From an uncultured Caulobacterales bacterium (GTDB taxonomy: Bacteria; Pseudomonadota; Alphaproteobacteria; Caulobacterales; Maricaulaceae), in the NCBI GenBank assembly GCA_938003545.1, contig CALKXY010000017.1, forward strand, positions 62,001-126,000: DNA of 64,000 bases, read 5' to 3'. Under the pieces are notes generated by a model. It was not told the origin of the DNA, made no database searches, and worked only from the letters and a program-made list of their open reading frames with translations. Every line of letters begins with the position of its first letter. The stretch's first letter is position 1. Positions 46,569 to 60,081 of this stretch are shown here, piece after piece. Made by a program: the position numbers and the translations under genes.

Positions 46569-47486
46569 ATGAACATTCGTCGTCAATCCACCCTTCGCGC
46601 ACCAGCTGTTACAGCCAGCGTTGCTTTGCATAACGGCCAGCATACACGCCTCGTGATGCGTCCTGCGCCTGTTGGGTATGGATTGAATTTCGTTCGAACG
46701 GACATAACAGATCGAGATAATGTCATCCCCGTCCGTCCTGATCTCGTCACAGGTGTTCGTAACTGTACGACCTTATCCAATGCCGCGGGCGTAGGTGTTT
46801 CTACCATTGAGCATTTGCTTGCCGCCTTGAGCGCGGCTGGTATCGACAATTTAGATATTGAGCTTGATGGCGCGGAGCTGCCTGCTTTGGATGGTTCAGC
46901 GGAACCTTTTCTGAAACTGATCGAGCAAGTCGGCGTTTATCGCCAGCCCGCACCTCGCCGATATGTCAAAGTTCTCAAAACCGTTGAGGTTGGGAATGGG
47001 GATATGTTCGCACGCATTGAGCCATCAGATCGCTTAGAATTGGATGTAACGATCGATTTCGCCGAAGAAGCCATCGGTCGTCAGAGGTTAGAAATTGTAC
47101 CTGATGTTAGATCGTTTCGCGAACGCATGGCGAGTGCTCGCACATTTGCGCGTTTGCACGAAGTCGCGGCGCTCCAAGCTGCAGGTCTGTCTAAAGGTGG
47201 ATCTTACGACAATGCGGTTGTGGTTGATGAAGACAAAGTCTTGAACCCAAGTGGATTACGCTTTGATGATGAATTTGTACGGCATAAGGCGTTGGATTTG
47301 CTTGGAGACTTGTATCTAGGCGGCCCTATATTGGGCCGTGTGACGACGGTGAAGTCCGGTCATGGCCTGAATCATGATCTGCTAATGAAGCTGTATGGCA
47401 CACCCTCTGCGTGGACTTTTACCACAATGTCGATGGACGAGGTGGACTATGATGACGTGCATCACCTGAAATCAGTCTCGGCCTAA
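46569..47486 (+). CDS. lpxC: UDP-3-O-acyl-N-acetylglucosamine deacetylase
   Basis: 305 residues. The zinc ligands are H82 ('STIEHLLAAL'), H239 and D243 ('VRHKALDLLGDL'), and H265 in 'SGHGLNH' is the catalytic base, all within a few residues of the E. coli numbering. It performs the committed step of lipid A synthesis, so the cell has an LPS outer membrane. It lies between the ftsZ terminator and bamD and probably has its own promoter. Confidence 0.98.
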   Translation: MNIRRQSTLRAPAVTASVALHNGQHTRLVMRPAPVGYGLNFVRTDITDRDNVIPVRPDLVTGVRNCTTLSNAAGVGVSTIEHLLAALSAAGIDNLDIELDGAELPALDGSAEPFLKLIEQVGVYRQPAPRRYVKVLKTVEVGNGDMFARIEPSDRLELDVTIDFAEEAIGRQRLEIVPDVRSFRERMASARTFARLHEVAALQAAGLSKGGSYDNAVVVDEDKVLNPSGLRFDDEFVRHKALDLLGDLYLGGPILGRVTTVKSGHGLNHDLLMKLYGTPSAWTFTTMSMDEVDYDDVHHLKSVSA

Positions 47487-47601
47487 CGCTTTTCTCACTT
47501 TCCGCGCTGTTTCGAAACCTCTAAGACAATCTTAAACAAAGGCTCTGACTAAGACTCGTATAAGCGAATCATCAGGGCAGGTCACAGATTGAACGGGTTT
47601 C

Positions 47602-48456
47602 ATGTCTATCCTCTCACGCGCGCCATCCATTTTTCGAGTCGCTATTCTGGGCGCAACTTTGTTTGCGATCAGTGGCTGTGGTACCTTTGGTGGTAAGAAA
47701 GAAAAGCTAGCCTACGTAGAACGTCCAGCCGAATTGATCTACAACCAAGCCTTGGGGCAAATGGAGCAAGGCGATTGGGCAGATGCGAAGCTACTCTTCC
47801 AAGAAGTTGAGCGTCAGCATCCATTCTCGAAATGGGCACGTCGGTCTATGTTGATGAGTGCATATGCATCCTATCGTTCGGCAGACCATGACGAGAGCGT
47901 TGCAATGGCACAGCGTTTCGTTGGATTGCACCCAGGTTCAGATTCTGCGCCATACGCATATTATCTGGTAGCGATCAATTATTACGACCAAATCTATGAT
48001 GTAGGTCGAGATCAAGCCACAACAGTAGCGGCAGAAGCCTCTCTTCAACAAGTTGTTCGCCGTTATCCAGAGAGCGATTATGCCCGCGATGCCCGCCTGA
48101 AACTCGAACTCACGCATGACCATCTTGCTGGTAAAGAGATGTCTATTGGTCGTTATTATCAGAAACAAAATCAACAACTTGCAGCAATTGGACGATTTAA
48201 GACGGTTGTTTCACAATATGAAACGACGTCGCAAACCGAAGAGGCCTTGCATCGCTTGGTTGAAAGCTATGTTACGATTGGCGTCATTCAAGAAGCGAAA
48301 CTTGTCGGGTCCGTTCTCGGTTATAACTACCCAAATAGTGAGTGGTACAAAGACAGTTATGATCTGCTCGAAAATTATGGCGTCAATCTTGATGACGAAA
48401 TTAACAAGCCGCGAAACAAAGGGTATTGGACGCGCTTGAAAGAGCGGTTGTTCTAG
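47602..48456 (+). CDS. bamD: Outer membrane protein assembly factor BamD
   Basis: The 284-residue lipoprotein has lipobox 'AISGC' with C26. TPR-like helices follow ('YNQALGQMEQGDWADAKLLF', 'AMAQRFVGLHPGSDSAPYAY', 'GRYYQKQNQQLAAIGRFK'), the standard BamD fold. It works with BamA to fold beta-barrel proteins. recN starts 5 bases after its stop; the bamD-recN-ligA order after lpxC is widespread in alphaproteobacteria. Confidence 0.95.
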   Translation: MSILSRAPSIFRVAILGATLFAISGCGTFGGKKEKLAYVERPAELIYNQALGQMEQGDWADAKLLFQEVERQHPFSKWARRSMLMSAYASYRSADHDESVAMAQRFVGLHPGSDSAPYAYYLVAINYYDQIYDVGRDQATTVAAEASLQQVVRRYPESDYARDARLKLELTHDHLAGKEMSIGRYYQKQNQQLAAIGRFKTVVSQYETTSQTEEALHRLVESYVTIGVIQEAKLVGSVLGYNYPNSEWYKDSYDLLENYGVNLDDEINKPRNKGYWTRLKERLF

Positions 48457-48461
48457 GTCCG

Positions 48462-52461
<4,000 letters not shown>

Positions 52462-52465
52462 TTTC

Positions 52466-52930
52466 TTACGCGCCCAGAATTTCAACGACCTTTTCGGCAT
52501 TGATTTGGAAGTCAGAAAATATGATCTGATTATCTGGATTCAAAACGATAAAATAGGGTGTCCCACGCGTACGGTAATCTTGCATGAAGGTGGGATAGGC
52601 TGTCCCAACTTTTGGGTCATGACCAAAGGGAATGGGAAGCCCATATTTGGTCTGCATCTTTGCGATCTTATCTTGCGAGTTCCCAGGGTCGTCATCAAAA
52701 GCTGTGTGAATAACCGCCATACCAACATCGGTTTTTTTCAATCCGTCATAGATGGTTTTCATGGCGGGGAAACCTGATGCATGACATCCGGGGCACATAG
52801 CTTTAAAACAGAAAATAACTTTATGACCTTTGCCCAATTCAGATAAAGTTAGGGGCGCGCGAGTTTGCCCATGCGCGTCAATCCAATAGGGAACACGAAG
52901 TTCGGGCGCTTTGGTAACAGGTGTCGTCAT
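52466..52930 (-). CDS. Thioredoxin-fold redoxin (AhpC/TSA-like)
   Basis: 154 residues without a signal peptide. A redoxin fold with a CxxC in 'FKAMCPGCHASGFP', 'TAFDDDPGNSQDKI', and the cis-Pro region 'YRTRGTPYFIVLNPD'. It could be a thiol reductase or a peroxiredoxin-like protein acting in the cytosol; the CPGC motif favours thiol-disulfide exchange. It precedes the ABM-family gene and follows the aminopeptidase gene by 13 bases on the minus strand. Confidence 0.82.
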   Translation of the reverse strand: MTTPVTKAPELRVPYWIDAHGQTRAPLTLSELGKGHKVIFCFKAMCPGCHASGFPAMKTIYDGLKKTDVGMAVIHTAFDDDPGNSQDKIAKMQTKYGLPIPFGHDPKVGTAYPTFMQDYRTRGTPYFIVLNPDNQIIFSDFQINAEKVVEILGA

Positions 52931-52943
52931 GTTGTGGATCCGC

Positions 52944-54773
52944 TTAAAGTGGTGCGCAGGCTGTTGTCAGCCAAGTCTTTGCATCGCCCTCAATTAAGGG
53001 ACCAATCTCGCGCAAAACCCGTGCGTGATACGCATTCATATAGTCACGCTCTGCCTGTGTGAGCATGTTCAACACAATCAAATCACGGTGAATGGGTGCC
53101 AGCGTCAGCGTAGAAAAGCCTAGCATATCGCGTTCTCCATCTGCAATCGCGGCAGGCGGCGTGACATATTGTAAGTTCTCTATTCGAATGCCGTATTCAC
53201 CGGCTTTGTAATAACCAGGTTCATTGGAAACGATCATTCCAGGTTTTAAGGCAATATTATTCGGGCGTTTAGAAATGCGTTGTGGGCCTTCGTGCACACC
53301 TAGGAATACCCCGACGCCATGGCCAGTGCCGTGATCATAATCCAAACCAGCCTGCCAGAGGGGATGGCGGGCCAACACATCAAGATTACTTCCTGTCGTG
53401 CCGGCTGGGAATTTTACGGTTGCGAGTGCGATATGGCCCTTCAAAACGAGGGTGAACCGTTCGCACATTTCTTGCGTTGCCTGACCGATAGGCACGGTCC
53501 GTGTTATGTCTGTTGTGCCGTCTGGATATTGTCCGCCACTATCAACCAGAAACAGTGATCCGCGTTTGAGTTTCAAGACGGTCTTCGTGTTGACGCGGTA
53601 ATGGACTACAGCGCCATTCGGACCTGCACCTGAAATTGTTTCAAAGGAGAGGTCGCGGATAGATGTATCTACACGTCGAAAGCGTTCCAGCTGTGTCGAG
53701 GCTTCGATTTCGTCGACTTCGCCAGATTGGGCATCTGTATCGAGCCAATGTAGAAAGCGCACGAGGGCCGCGCCGTCTCTGACATGGGCGGCGGATGTGC
53801 CTTTGATTTCAACTGCATTCTTGATCGCCTTTGGCAGGGCAACGGGGTCAGATGCGGATTTAACCTTTGCGCCGGCGGCTTGTAATGTGTCGACATGCCA
53901 AGCCGATGCCGTGTTCGGATCAGCGATAACAATTTTACCAGATAAGGCTGAAATAGAAGATTCTAGGGCGTCATCGGATTGGAGGCTGACCTCATTACCT
54001 AAATGCGTGCGGACTTCATCCGAGAGTTTCTCGGGGGCAATGAAAAGCTGCATGTGGCCATTCGTATCAATGAGGGCGGTAGATAGTGGCAAGGGCGTGC
54101 ATTGCACATCACTACCGCGAATATTCAGCAACCATGCAATAGAGGCCGGTGCAGTGATAAGCGCCGCATCTGCGTTAGACGCGGCAATGCTGCGTCCAAT
54201 CTCTGCACGCTTATCGGCATGACTTTTCCCTGCGAGGGATGTTGGCTGAATTGTGACTTTAGTCAGCGGCACAGCAGGGCGGTCATTCCAAGCCGTGTCG
54301 ATTGGGTTGGTTGGGAGGCTAAGTGTTTTACCGCCTGCTAACGTAACAGCATCTCTAAGGCGCGCGAGAGAGGCGGGGCTATGAAGCCGCGGATCAAAAC
54401 CAACAATTTGTCCTGCTGTCACATTGGCACGCAGCCAACTCGCCATGCCGCCACCTTCCAATTTTGTGAAACTATAGAGGTCTTCTGAGACTTGTTGACG
54501 GACCTGCAATGTGTAGCGACCGTCAACGAACATAACGGCTGTATCTATGCCAATAATGGCTGCGCCTGCCGAGCCAGTAAATCCGCTCACCCACATCAGG
54601 CGTTCGTTACAATCGGGTAAATACTCATTTTGGTATTCATCTTCATGAGGCACCAAGAATAAGTCCAAACCTAAAACCGTCATGGCCGCGCGCAATTTAG
54701 GTAAATTGCGATGTCCGTATTCAGGACCACCTGTGACGTCATAGGTTTGAAAACTATCTGCGATCTGGTTCAT
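52944..54773 (-). CDS. Xaa-Pro aminopeptidase (M24B, long form)
   Basis: The 609-residue protein has the three-domain layout of the long aminopeptidase P family: two creatinase-like N domains ('LDLFLVPHEDEYQNEYLP', 'GFTGSAGAAIIG') and the pita-bread catalytic domain. Metal ligands are in 'LVDSGGQYPDGTTDITRT' (two Asp), 'GTGHGVGVFLGVHEG' (His), 'VSNEPGYY' and 'IRIENLQYV' (two Glu). It removes N-terminal residues before proline in the cytosol. Confidence 0.95.
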   Translation of the reverse strand: MNQIADSFQTYDVTGGPEYGHRNLPKLRAAMTVLGLDLFLVPHEDEYQNEYLPDCNERLMWVSGFTGSAGAAIIGIDTAVMFVDGRYTLQVRQQVSEDLYSFTKLEGGGMASWLRANVTAGQIVGFDPRLHSPASLARLRDAVTLAGGKTLSLPTNPIDTAWNDRPAVPLTKVTIQPTSLAGKSHADKRAEIGRSIAASNADAALITAPASIAWLLNIRGSDVQCTPLPLSTALIDTNGHMQLFIAPEKLSDEVRTHLGNEVSLQSDDALESSISALSGKIVIADPNTASAWHVDTLQAAGAKVKSASDPVALPKAIKNAVEIKGTSAAHVRDGAALVRFLHWLDTDAQSGEVDEIEASTQLERFRRVDTSIRDLSFETISGAGPNGAVVHYRVNTKTVLKLKRGSLFLVDSGGQYPDGTTDITRTVPIGQATQEMCERFTLVLKGHIALATVKFPAGTTGSNLDVLARHPLWQAGLDYDHGTGHGVGVFLGVHEGPQRISKRPNNIALKPGMIVSNEPGYYKAGEYGIRIENLQYVTPPAAIADGERDMLGFSTLTLAPIHRDLIVLNMLTQAERDYMNAYHARVLREIGPLIEGDAKTWLTTACAPL

Positions 54774-55093
54774 GACTATATCGTCCTGTTCGTAAGCCTT
54801 GGGTGAGATATAAGATTAATCGGCTATTTTACTAGATAAAGAAAAGGCCGTTTGGCGGGAAAACCTTTCTTATAAACAGTCTTCAAGGGAGGTTTGACCC
54901 TTAACACACAAATGAGGTGAAGCCTTTAAATCACTCTCTAGTGACGCCTATGGTTAACAAATTCCTCTAGATCTTTGCATTTATGCATAGCTCATTCTCG
55001 GCATCGTCGGTTCCACATTTTCTTATCGGGCTTACATAGCGCCCATCGAAACAGCGGTGAGATGACTTACCGCTAAATCAAATGAGAAATGAA
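54774..55093. other. Divergent intergenic region upstream of the Arg-rich peptide gene
   Basis: 320 bases between the aminopeptidase gene (minus) and the 46-residue peptide gene (plus). It holds the leftward aminopeptidase promoter and the rightward leader of the peptide gene. Seen: a GTTAAC half site near 54954, the near-palindrome TGCATTTATGCATA around 54976, and the hairpin at 55053-55074. No other gene is supported. Confidence 0.5.
55053..55074 (+). promoter_or_regulatory. Leader hairpin upstream of the Arg-rich peptide gene
   Basis: AGCGGTGA pairs with TTACCGCT around the loop GATGAC, 8 pairs with one G-T, ending 19 bases before the ATG at 55094. There is no U-tract, so it is not a terminator. 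It may affect translation or mRNA stability. Confidence 0.5.
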
Positions 55094-55234
55094 ATGACCA
55101 CCCAATTGAACGGTACTGAATTTGTAACTGCACCGGCGACCCGCCGTCGCACAGCAATCGCTGCACCTGTACGTAGCGGCTTGGCTGCACGTCGCGACAC
55201 GCGCCGTAACCGCCGCGCGACACGCGCGATCTAA
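55094..55234 (+). CDS. 46-residue arginine-rich small protein, unrecognised
   Basis: ATG 55094 to TAA 55232-55234. The peptide has 11 Arg in 46 residues, mostly in the C-terminal half ('ARRDTRRNRRATRAI'), with a Thr/Asn-rich start and no acidic cluster (one Glu, one Asp). It has a leader hairpin, a purine-rich GAGAAA before the start, and its own strong terminator 22 bases after the stop, so it looks like a self-contained transcription unit. The composition suggests nucleic-acid or ribosome binding; no family is recognised. Confidence 0.65.
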   Translation: MTTQLNGTEFVTAPATRRRTAIAAPVRSGLAARRDTRRNRRATRAI

Positions 55235-55256
55235 AGCTTTTACAGCTTGAATATTG

Positions 55257-55287
55257 GCCGTCTCGTGACTGCGAGGCGGCTTTTTTT
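55257..55287 (+). terminator. Rho-independent terminator after the Arg-rich peptide gene
   Basis: GCCGTCTCG, loop TGACTG, CGAGGCGGC, then T7. Nine pairs with one G-T. It lies between the peptide gene and the convergent prmA stop. Confidence 0.92.
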
Positions 55288-55295
55288 ATGCGCGA

Positions 55296-56189
55296 TTATA
55301 GGCGTGGCTTTTGACCGAGCAGGGATGTCCAGCCTTCCAAACTAGGCTGCAGTTTGACATGTAGCCCCGCCGTTTCAAAGCAGGCCGTTACGGCAGCAGC
55401 TTTTTCGTCAAGTATACCTGATAAAATCACACGTCCGCCCGGCGCTGTGGCAGCCACAATATCATCGGCCAAGACCATCAGCGGGCCTGCGAGAATATTC
55501 GCAAAAATAAGCTCGAACTGTCGCCCCGAGAGCGTGGCGCTGTCAAAACCATTCGCGACATGCGCGGTCAATTTGCCCTCGACAGCATTTAGCGTGATAT
55601 TTTGATCTGTCACCATAATCGCATCTGGGTCGATATCCGTCGCGAGAATATCTGCTCCCTCAAGCGTTTTTGCAGCAGCAATGGCGAGAACGCCTGCGCC
55701 GCAGCCTAAGTCCAAAACGGTCTTTGGAGAGACACTATTGTCTAATAATTCGCTATAAATACGAAGGCATCCTGCCGTTGTGCCGTGATGTCCCGTTCCG
55801 AACGCGAGACCTGCATCAACATGAATGGCAATCACGTCAGCGGGGACGTTGTCCGCATCGTGCGATCCATAGATAAAGAAGCGCCCTGCATGAACAGGAG
55901 AGAGGCCCGCTTGAGTTTCACTCACCCAGTCTTTCGCGGGAAGTTGAGCAATAGTTGCTGTTGAACCTCTTGGTAGATTCAACTTGATTTTGGCCGCATT
56001 GGCATCATCCTCTGACTCATAGAGAGCTTGGACGAGCATCTGTCCCTTTGGCGCATCGAAAAGAGCCACACTTAACGCGGTCATATGACCTTCCATGCCG
56101 AGCGCATCGGCGAGATCAAACGCGGTGTCAGCTTGCGCATGAAGTTCGAGCGCCCACGGCCTGAAACCGTCTGATTGTGCTGCACGCAT
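55296..56189 (-). CDS. prmA: Ribosomal protein L11 methyltransferase
   Basis: 297 residues. The class I methyltransferase core has 'VLDLGCGAGVLAIAAAK' (SAM) at about 157, 'ATDIDPDAIMVTDQN' and 'FELIFANILAGPLMVLA', the NxL motif of PrmA. 'AFGTGHHGTTAGCLR' precedes it, as in the family. It trimethylates L11 in the cytosol. The start overlaps the stop of the upstream lipoprotein gene by one base (TAATG-like junction), so translation is probably coupled. Confidence 0.96.
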   Translation of the reverse strand: MRAAQSDGFRPWALELHAQADTAFDLADALGMEGHMTALSVALFDAPKGQMLVQALYESEDDANAAKIKLNLPRGSTATIAQLPAKDWVSETQAGLSPVHAGRFFIYGSHDADNVPADVIAIHVDAGLAFGTGHHGTTAGCLRIYSELLDNSVSPKTVLDLGCGAGVLAIAAAKTLEGADILATDIDPDAIMVTDQNITLNAVEGKLTAHVANGFDSATLSGRQFELIFANILAGPLMVLADDIVAATAPGGRVILSGILDEKAAAVTACFETAGLHVKLQPSLEGWTSLLGQKPRL

Positions 56190-57643
56190 TATGACCCACT
56201 CCGTGCGGCCGCTTCGCCTTTAAGAGGTTGGCCTTTTATGTTCTCGTTGACTGGAATTTTGCGCCGCAGGTTTTTCCCGCGTAAAAATGAGCTTCTGAGG
56301 CCGCGGCAATTATCAACATGAAGCTGCCCAGCCTTCGCACCGCATAACATATAGGCCATTAGCTCTGGCTGTTTCACGTGGCCATTATGCGCATATAAGG
56401 GATCGACAAAACCACCGACGAGCGGGAATACGGGGCCAGAGAATTGAACCCGCATATCTACAACGTTAAACCCAAGCAGATCGATCAATCTCTCGCGCTC
56501 CGCACCGATAGATATATCTAACCCATCACTGTCGCCACGATCACTACTTTCCAATAGCTGACGGTAAAATGGGACCAGTTCATAAGTCAGGAAATCATTC
56601 ACCTCTGACATGGCTATAATCGTTGGACGGTCCTCATCGGCATAGGGTTCAGGTACCACGCGGTCTGTTTCCGAAATGTCAGAAAGCGATAAAAGAGGAA
56701 TTTGATTGGCGAGCATAAAGAACTGCGTGCCTTTGATCATTGTATCATAAATATTCCCGCGACCATCCGTCATTGCATCGCGCATGATGTCGAAGGCAAT
56801 TTTTGAGCCGAGAGATTCTGTGACGAATGCAAAGGGGTCGGTTTCAATCTCACGCAGTGCTGCAATCTGGCAAATATCTATGTGGTCCACACTCTCGCCT
56901 TGCTGATCAAAGCCATAGCCTGACGCATCCAAAGCGGCGCTACACATCGCACCGCGCACTGCATTGCGAATTTGCTCGCCTGCTGGGCCAAGATATAGAA
57001 CCGCGTCGGAAAACCCGTAATTGACGAGTTTGTCTTTTAAACGGCCATTATATTTCGTCCGAAGACTTGCGAACATGCCGGTTTCATTCTGTCCAATGGC
57101 ATCTTGTCCAACGTGAGGGCGTTGCAGACCGTCCCAGAAAATATCATCCCAAAATACGCGGTAAATGACATATTCTATATTGCCGCCAACGGGTAGAACC
57201 TGTCGATCCATACAGACCAAGTCGGTCAGGCTGAGCGTGGAGCCAGGTAAAGTTGTGCGATAGGTCCGTTTTTTTGTCTCTCTGATTTTGATATAATTGG
57301 AGAGCTTGACCTCTTCATCTTTGCCTGCGCGGCCACATTGGCTGGCTACGGCTTTTTCTTCGACGGTTTGGCCATAGGCATCTGCGACACCTGTAATGAA
57401 CGCATTTGCTAATGGCGCGTCCTCTGGGTTTTCGACATATCCAATCCCATGCAAATAAATGATATTGACGCGTTGTTTTCGGCTGTCTTCGGGCGAGCGT
57501 TGCGCGAGGCGTTCTAACCCGACGAAGGCACCGTTATTGTCTTTGTCGGATGATAGCGCATTAATATCCAAAACCTCAAAGGACGTGGACGCACACCCCG
57601 TCAGAAAAATTGCGAAAATACTGAAAAATAGAGCCCTAAACAT
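56189..57643 (-). CDS. Alpha/beta-hydrolase-like lipoprotein, unrecognised family
   Basis: 484 residues. A lipoprotein signal ends 'IFLTGC' (C17). The body has weak alpha/beta-hydrolase features: 'IIYLHGIGY' near 60 (oxyanion region), 'VTESLGSKIAFD' near 273 with a possible nucleophile Ser, and a late 'AHNGHVKQPELM' that could hold the catalytic His. The Ser motif lacks the usual first Gly. Several Cys could form periplasmic disulfides. Function unknown; a lipase, esterase or inactive homologue are all possible. It is coupled to prmA, an odd pairing of envelope and ribosome functions. Confidence 0.7.
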   Translation of the reverse strand: MFRALFFSIFAIFLTGCASTSFEVLDINALSSDKDNNGAFVGLERLAQRSPEDSRKQRVNIIYLHGIGYVENPEDAPLANAFITGVADAYGQTVEEKAVASQCGRAGKDEEVKLSNYIKIRETKKRTYRTTLPGSTLSLTDLVCMDRQVLPVGGNIEYVIYRVFWDDIFWDGLQRPHVGQDAIGQNETGMFASLRTKYNGRLKDKLVNYGFSDAVLYLGPAGEQIRNAVRGAMCSAALDASGYGFDQQGESVDHIDICQIAALREIETDPFAFVTESLGSKIAFDIMRDAMTDGRGNIYDTMIKGTQFFMLANQIPLLSLSDISETDRVVPEPYADEDRPTIIAMSEVNDFLTYELVPFYRQLLESSDRGDSDGLDISIGAERERLIDLLGFNVVDMRVQFSGPVFPLVGGFVDPLYAHNGHVKQPELMAYMLCGAKAGQLHVDNCRGLRSSFLRGKNLRRKIPVNENIKGQPLKGEAAARSGS

Positions 57644-57651
57644 ATGTCCCT

Positions 57652-60081
57652 CTAGGCCCGTTCGACGAAGCCGTCCAAGACCTTTTTCTCGCCGGCCTTA
57701 TCAAATGTCACAGTAAGCTTGGTGCCGTCCGTTTCAGAGACTTGGCCGTAGCCAAACTTCTGATGGAAGACACGGTCGCCGATGTTGTAATTCGACGATT
57801 TACCTTTGGCGGGGCGGCGCACGGCGTGACCTTCGATATCCTTGGGCGTGCGGCCATAGCTCTTTGACTTGTTCTGTTGGAAACGTTGCCACCCGGGCGA
57901 CACAGGACCAGATTGCGTTTCGCGGAAGCTGCGCGAGAAGTCACTGCTGACACGTTCAGCAACTGAGCTGGTCTCGTGCAAACCGCTGTCACTGGCGGCT
58001 TCTACATGTGCGGGTGGTAACTCGTCGATAAAGCGCGAGGGGAGCGAGGATTGCCAGCTGCCATAGACTTGACGATTAGCGGCGAAATAGATTTTCGCCT
58101 GTTCGCGTGCCCGCGTGATCCCGACATAGGCAAGGCGGCGTTCTTCTTCGAGACCCGCCATCCCGCTCTCGTCCATGGATTTCTGCGAGGGGAACATGCC
58201 TTCTTCCCAGCCGGGAAGAAACACGACTGGAAATTCCAAACCTTTGGCGGAATGCAAGGTCATTAGCGACACTTGGTCTTCTTCGAGGCCGTTCGTCTTA
58301 TCGACATCCATGACGAGACTGATATGTTCGAGATAAGCAGGCAGGGTATCAAATTCGTCCATCGCTTGGATGAGCTCTTTAAGGTTCTCTAATCGCCCCG
58401 CAGATTTCGCGTCCTTATTATCGCGCCACATCTGAGTGTAGCCGCTTTCGTCTAAAATCTGTTCGGCCAAATCCGTGTGCTTCATCGTGCCGAGTTGCGC
58501 GCGCCAGCGGTCAAGGTCGAGGCAGAAAGCGCGAAGGGAACTGCGAGCCTTGCCGTGAATTTCGTCCGTCTTCGTCAACTCCCGCGTTGCATGTTCCAGC
58601 GAGACAATCATGGAGCGTGCGGCTCGTTGCAGCTTTTGGATGGTCGTCGCGCCAATGCCGCGCTTAGGCGTGTTGACGACGCGTTCAAACGCGAGATCAT
58701 CCGTCTCATTTACCAGAAGCCGCATATAGGCATGGGCATCGCGAATTTCTTGGCGCTCGAAAAAGCGTGGTCCGCCGATGACCTTATAGGGCAGGCCGAT
58801 TTGAATGAACCGTTCCTCAAAACTCCGCATTTGGCGCGAGGCCCGCACGAGGATAGCAGCGTCTGAATATTTATTCCCCTTGGACCGCCAGTTCTCAATC
58901 TCTGTGCTGATAATTCGAGCTTCGGCGGGGGCGTCCCAAACACCTGTGACACTCACCTTATGTCCGCCATCATCTTCGGTCCAAAGCGTTTTTCCGAGGC
59001 GGTCTTGGTTGGCTGAAATCAGGCCTGAGGCTGCCGCGAGAATATGTTCCGTCGATCGATAATTTCGTTCCAAGCGAATGACTTTCGCGCCTGGGAAATC
59101 CGTTTCAAACCGCAAAATGTTATCAACTTCTGCGCCGCGCCATCCGTAAATCGATTGATCATCATCGCCAACAACGCAGACATTATTTGACCCTTGGGCC
59201 AGCAGACGCAACCAAAGATATTGGCAGACATTCGTGTCTTGATACTCATCCACGAGGATATAGCGAAACTTAGCATGATATCGCGCCAACACGTCGGGAT
59301 TGTTCTGAAAAATCGTCAGATTATGCAGCAGAAGGTCACCAAAATCTGCGGCGTTCAAGACCTTCAATCGATCCTGATATGTCTTGTAGATAATCAGGCC
59401 TTTACCTTCTGCAAATTTATACTTCTCCTGTGGCGGGACTTTCCCTGGGGTTAAGCCTTTGTTTTTCCACCCGTCGATCAACGACGCCATAAAGCGCGCT
59501 GTCCATTTCTTATCGTCTATATTTTCGGCTTTGATGATCTGTTTCAGCAAGCGGATTTGATCGTCTGTGTCGAGGATTGTGAAGTTGGACTTCAATCCCA
59601 CCAGCTCGGCATTGATACGCAGGATTTTCGCAGCGATGGAATGAAACGTTCCCAGCCACGGTAAGCCTTCTGTGGTTTGCCCCAGCAATCCTGATACGCG
59701 GTGGCGCATCTCGCGCGCGGCCTTATTCGTGAAAGTTACCGATAGAATTTGCGAGGGATAGGCCAAGCCGTTGTTCAAAATATGGGCGAGGCGGCAGGTC
59801 AGCACGCGTGTCTTGCCGGTGCCGGCGCCCGCCAAAACCAAGAGCGGGCCTTCGACGGAAATCACGGCGTCTTTTTGTTCGGGGTTCAATCCCTCCAAAT
59901 ATGCGCCAGCCGCTGGCGAACCTGGACGTGTTGGCATCGCCATTTGCGAAATGGACCGACCGGATGGCGGCGGCGGGGCTGGTGTGAAGGAATCAGATTT
60001 AGGTTTTATGAAACCTAGATCTTTCTCAGCATCACGCTGGGTGCGCGGAGGCACAGGTGTAGGAGAATCATAATCTGACAT
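57652..60081 (-). CDS. uvrD: ATP-dependent DNA helicase UvrD/PcrA
   Basis: 809 residues, superfamily 1A. 'LNPEQKDAV' (Q motif), Walker A 'LAGAGTGKTRVL' at about 82-93, 'LVDEYQDTN' (Walker B), 'VGDDDQSIYGWRGA', 'LERNYRST' and 'LMTLHSAKGLEFPVVF' are in order. The C-terminal 'VFHQKFGYGQVSE' is the Tudor-like RNAP-contact domain of PcrA/UvrD. It removes UvrC-incised fragments and acts in mismatch and transcription-linked repair. Confidence 0.97.
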   Translation of the reverse strand: MSDYDSPTPVPPRTQRDAEKDLGFIKPKSDSFTPAPPPPSGRSISQMAMPTRPGSPAAGAYLEGLNPEQKDAVISVEGPLLVLAGAGTGKTRVLTCRLAHILNNGLAYPSQILSVTFTNKAAREMRHRVSGLLGQTTEGLPWLGTFHSIAAKILRINAELVGLKSNFTILDTDDQIRLLKQIIKAENIDDKKWTARFMASLIDGWKNKGLTPGKVPPQEKYKFAEGKGLIIYKTYQDRLKVLNAADFGDLLLHNLTIFQNNPDVLARYHAKFRYILVDEYQDTNVCQYLWLRLLAQGSNNVCVVGDDDQSIYGWRGAEVDNILRFETDFPGAKVIRLERNYRSTEHILAAASGLISANQDRLGKTLWTEDDGGHKVSVTGVWDAPAEARIISTEIENWRSKGNKYSDAAILVRASRQMRSFEERFIQIGLPYKVIGGPRFFERQEIRDAHAYMRLLVNETDDLAFERVVNTPKRGIGATTIQKLQRAARSMIVSLEHATRELTKTDEIHGKARSSLRAFCLDLDRWRAQLGTMKHTDLAEQILDESGYTQMWRDNKDAKSAGRLENLKELIQAMDEFDTLPAYLEHISLVMDVDKTNGLEEDQVSLMTLHSAKGLEFPVVFLPGWEEGMFPSQKSMDESGMAGLEEERRLAYVGITRAREQAKIYFAANRQVYGSWQSSLPSRFIDELPPAHVEAASDSGLHETSSVAERVSSDFSRSFRETQSGPVSPGWQRFQQNKSKSYGRTPKDIEGHAVRRPAKGKSSNYNIGDRVFHQKFGYGQVSETDGTKLTVTFDKAGEKKVLDGFVERA

